This document shows positions 60,835-64,000 of a stretch of 64,000 nt of DNA, piece by piece. Location of the stretch: positions 1-64,000 of the forward strand of contig JAYKXP010000179.1 in assembly GCA_037176845.1 (NCBI GenBank). The letters are read 5' to 3'. Both the position numbers and the translations under genes were made by a program. A model generated the notes under the pieces. That model did not search any database and had not been told where the DNA came from. It saw nothing but the letters and a program-made list of their open reading frames with translations. The stretch's first letter is position 1. Each line of letters begins with the position of its first letter. This DNA comes from Paramarasmius palmivorus (lineage: Eukaryota > Basidiomycota > Agaricomycetes > Agaricales > Marasmiaceae).

Positions 60835-61005
60835 TCCGGAGCACCGGATTCTGGAGCTTTCCAATCCCGGGAAGCTCCAGGAGCTCCGGGATGCTGTCTA
60901 TCTACTGGTAACATCATTGGTAACTGCTCAGCCTAGTTTGCCCTCAGACAGCTTTACGGTTGTTACCATTGTGGATGCATCAGCACCAACTGGTTCATAC
61001 CATAG

Positions 61006-61369
61006 GTTCATGTATCAGTGAGAACCATACAGGTGAACTCACCAGTGTCGGGATGACCGGGACTGCTATGAAAACTGGAGGTTTAGCGATAGTTTCCAAG
61101 CAAATGCTTTCTGAGCAAGCAAATTCATACAAATTCAAGGAATCTGACAGCGTCCCAAGCGAAACCATGTGGAAATCAGCCCCAAGTAACGGAAAACAAG
61201 CGCAAGATCACGGAAATAAGCAAAAGCGGTCTCAAGCTGAACGGGCCGTTTTGCTGATGCACCTTCCAATGCGATCGCTCGACGGCATATTCGAGCAACG
61301 CTCACACCTACACTCTGCCTCGGCTGGCAGAATAGCCGGGGAACCCCATGTACCCTAGGTCACTAGGAA
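61006..61369. other. Unassigned spacer after the foldback element
   Basis: A 132-codon plus frame (60960-61358) starts inside the element and runs out of it; the outside part has no recognisable motif. CCTAGGTCACTAGG at 61353 resembles CACCTAGGTCACTAGG at 41526, close to the start of U8. Confidence 0.35.
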
Positions 61370-62300
61370 AGCTCAGAACCTAAGCTTGGGGTATGGCCAA
61401 GGAGAATGGCATAGGGAAGAGGCAAGTTTCGGGACAGGATAAGGGCAGAGAGCTGACTGTCGCCGCCTGACCGAGATCGTTGTGTATCGAGGAGGCATTG
61501 TGTGGGTGTCGTACAGAGACGCGAAGGAAAACGAAGAACGTTCTTCCTAAGCTCGTTTGGAGTGCGTTGGGATTGGGAGCATGCACGAGTGCGGTAGAGG
61601 CTAGATAATATAGTATGAGGAACAAGGCTGGGAGTCTGGTGGAGATAGTTGTCCTGCAGAGTGCAGTGGCGACGACATACGTCCAGCGTGCGGAACAGGT
61701 TAAGAACGCTGCTGGAAACCTTGTAGTGCTGATGGAAGGTAGAGAAAAGATAAGCAAAATCCACGCTGCATGAAGAGTTAGAGCTGCAGCCCTAATTTGA
61801 TTGGGTGTTTGAACTTGAACTTTGGGATTGGGACCAGGATGAAGGCGTCGGGGAGCGTGTCTGAGAAGGAGATATTGGAGTATTGAATTATCGATGGAAA
61901 GAAATTCATTTCTAAGGTATCAATATATCAATGGCGACTTGGGCTTGTACTTGGCTAAGAGAAGCGATGAGCAACGGTGAAGTACGTTGGAATAGTGTAC
62001 ATACCGGTTCTCCAGGTAGTCTTGTCATGCCCATAGTCATTAGGTGGTAACGCCGAGCTTGTATTACTTTGAGAAAGGGTTACAGAGGACAGATAAACAT
62101 ACCTCTATAGGCCCAGAGAGACGGTGCAGGAGCTAGGGACCGCTAAAAGATGCTGAGTGACGGTTCGAGAAGAAAAGCGCCGGCGGTAACACGCTTCGAC
62201 TATGAGGGACCCCATTGGACAAAATTATCGATAGGTCAACATCACCATCAACGAGTTCTCACGGATGTCCAACTTCGACTGCACCATCCAACTTCGGGGG
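61370..62300 (-). repeat. Family-2 unit U11, partial
   Basis: The centre is AAAGCGCCGGCGGTAACACG at 62175-62194. The minus-strand R arm (62170-61370) has the usual cue (CATACCGGTTCTCCAGG near 62001, inverted) and matches U8 around 41560-42250. The S-arm side is very short (to about 62220). Confidence 0.5.
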
Positions 62301-62386
62301 CAGCCGCGGGAGGAAACGCCCACGAAAATATGTGTAACTTGGCAGGAAAAAGATGTGAGCGGGCCCACATTCTCACGCACTTCGAT

Positions 62387-62498
62387 ACCTGTAAATTATA
62401 GACATACCTGTAAATTATAGACATACCTGTAAATTATAGACATACCTGTAAATTATAGACATACCTGTAAATTATAGACATACCTGTAAATTATAGAC
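62387..62498. repeat. Six-copy 19-bp tandem repeat
   Basis: The unit ACCTGTAAATTATAGACAT repeats at exact 19-base steps from 62387; the sixth copy ends early at 62498. The copies are identical, which suggests recent slippage. There are no spacers. Confidence 0.95.
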
Positions 62499-62539
62499 TC
62501 GATAAAATAATTGATGGTTAGCGCCTAAAAGAAATGTCG

Positions 62540-64000
62540 TGAGAGGTTCTCAGGAACTGCGAAGTCCACAAAGTGTTCGCACGGTTCAGGAGAACTATGC
62601 TTCTCTCAAAGCGGTGTGCATAGGATGGTCCCAACTAAAGGTCCTCTTGGTGCGTTTTCATGATCTTTCGACGATTTGGCTTAGTTGCTCATAGCGTAAC
62701 AAGGGTCTGTAGGGTGGTTCATAAGAACTGTCGGCGGCCAAGAGCGTCCCCGACAGTTTACATGAACTATCCAATGTTCTACCATATATTCCCCTGCGTC
62801 AACCATATCCTACACAGAGCGACCAGTTATATCATGAAGACCGTTATCAATAGTCCTTCCTGGACATGGTTCATATGAACTATCGAAGACCTCATTCCTC
62901 CCCGGCAGTTCTTGAGAACTGTCGGAACTCTCCTCAGAGCTCCACGGTTCATGAGAACCACCTGAAGCACCTTGCGCCAAACGTATCAGAATGCCATTTC
63001 CACACAGCAAACCCCCATATATACCACGAAGATTGTCTTTGATAGCTCTACCCGACGATGGTTCACAAGAACTGTCAACGACCTCATATCTCACCAGCAG
63101 TTCTCGAGAACTGTCGGAACTCTCCCCAGAGCTCCACGGTTCATGAGAACCACCCAAAGCACCTTGCGCCAAACGTATCAGAATGCCATTTCCACCCATC
63201 CAAACCCCCACATATGCCACGAAGATTGTCTTTGATAGCTCTACCTGACGACGGTTCACATGAACTGTCAACGACCTCATATCTCACCAGCAGTTCTCGA
63301 GAACCGTCGGAAGTCTCCCTAGATCTCCATGGTTCATGAGAACCACTCGAAGCACCTTGCGCCAAACGTATCAGAATGCCATTTCCACACGTCCAACCCC
63401 CATATACGCAATGAAGACCATCTTCAATACCTCTACCCGACGACGGTTCACAAGAACTGTCGACGACCACATACCTGACCGGCAGTTCTCGAGAACCGTC
63501 GGAACTCTCCCCAGAGCTCCACGGTTCATGAGAACCACTCGAAGTACCTTGCATCAAACCTATCAGAATGCCATTTCCACCCATCCAAACCCCCACATAT
63601 GCCACGAAGATTGTCTTTGATAGCTCTACCTGATGACGGTTCACCTGAACTGTTGACGACCTCATACCTCACGAGCAGTTCTCGAGAACCGTCGGAAGTC
63701 TCCCTAGAGCTCCATGGTTCATGAGAACCACTCGAAGCACCTTGCGCCAAACGTATCAGGACACCATTTCCATACCTCCAAGCCGCTATATACACCATGT
63801 ATACTGGTGTATACTGTCTTCGTTAGCTCCTGACGACGGTTCACATAAACTGTTGGCGACCACATACCTGACCGGCAGTTCTCGAGAACTGTCGGACGTC
63901 TCCCTAGCGCTCCACAGTTCATGAGAACCACTCCAAGCACCTTGCGCCAAACGTATTAGGACGCCGTTTCCACACATCCTAACCACCATATACCCCTTGG
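62540..64000. repeat. ~192-bp satellite rich in 14-bp quasi-palindromes, runs off the window
   Basis: CTTGCGCCAAACGTATCAG or a close variant recurs at 62971, 63163, 63356, 63548, 63741 and 63941, giving periods of 192, 193, 192, 193 and 200. The first copies (62540-62960) are more diverged. Each unit has about three 14-bp quasi-palindromes of the form RGTTCWYRAGAACY, for example AGTTCTCGAGAACT, GGTTCATGAGAACC and GGTTCACAAGAACT. Because 192 is divisible by three, open frames of up to 174 codons appear on the minus strand by chance. The array reaches the window end, so its full length is unknown. Confidence 0.9.

Larger units (their letters stand above)
57884..61005. mobile_element. AT-rich foldback element with 1.3-kb near-identical inverted arms
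   Basis: CTATGGTATGAACCAGTTGG at 57884 is mirrored at 60986-61005. The arms (57884 to about 59180 and about 59700 to 61005) differ at only a few positions by eye, and a ~520-base centre is not shared. The element is clearly richer in A and T than its surroundings. Each arm carries a tRNA-like A-box/B-box pair near its outer end. No transposase or reverse transcriptase frame is visible; the short frames at 58889-59077 and 60000-59812 are arm duplicates. I found no convincing target duplication. It could be two inverted copies of one Pol III-type retroposon or a foldback DNA element. Confidence 0.75.

Noticed and set aside
60740..60850. A functional tRNA gene
   Set aside because: A and B boxes are present, but no acceptor stem closes, the T-arm does not pair, and no anticodon arm fits.
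62387..62498. CRISPR-like array
   Set aside because: The copies are directly adjacent with no spacers, and the context is a fungal genome.
62810..63989. Long minus-strand frames with repeated GSHEPWSS-like segments as a repetitive protein gene
   Set aside because: The satellite unit is 192 bases, a multiple of three, so frames stay open without selection; some units are 193 or 200 bases and shift the frame, and frames exist on both strands.

Overview
The window looks like repeat-rich nuclear DNA from a basidiomycete fungus, most likely an Agaricomycete. Genes are split by short GT-AG introns of about 50-60 nt. There is a degraded Plavaka/CACTA-like DNA transposon with both of its typical mushroom ORFs, and several genes belong to lineage-specific families I know only from mushroom genomes. 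I see no bacterial-type operons, rRNA or CRISPR. The species cannot be named from sequence alone.

Layout, left to right. 2-1408: 3' part of a 5-oxoprolinase (HyuA half only). 2532-4847: copy A of an unrecognised multi-exon gene family (family 1). 4848-9130: two units of a second repeat family (family 2; two arms diverging from a GCCGGCGGC-like centre). About 9130-15250: the Plavaka-like element. 15830-26500: family-2 units, one split by a 2.7-kb element with 360-bp terminal inverted repeats (17696-20383). 27531-29768: copy B. 29880-30960: the junction. 33321-31022: copy C (minus strand). 36650-43320: family-2 units in the opposite orientation. 45558-44184: a multi-pass membrane protein gene. 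46885-46100: broken second 5-oxoprolinase. 47700-51690: more inverted family-2 units. 54003-51733: copy D (minus strand). 57884-61005: AT-rich element made of two 1.3-kb arms in inverted orientation, each with a tRNA-like Pol III box pair. 61370-62300: a last family-2 unit. 62387-62498: a six-copy 19-bp tandem repeat. 62540-64000: a ~192-bp satellite running off the window.

Main observation. Everything left of about 30.05 kb in families 1 and 2 points right, and everything beyond it points left. Copies A and D resemble each other most, as do B and C. The S arm of a family-2 unit abuts the 3' end of A, C and D, with a remnant beside B. I infer an old, imperfect inverted duplication of roughly 50 kb, later loaded with transposons and partly decayed. 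C and D still read through; A has a 1-nt frameshift and B two late stops. Several stop codons in the window fit C-to-T change.

Limits: exon boundaries were read by eye, arm borders are approximate, and no database or alignment tool was used.
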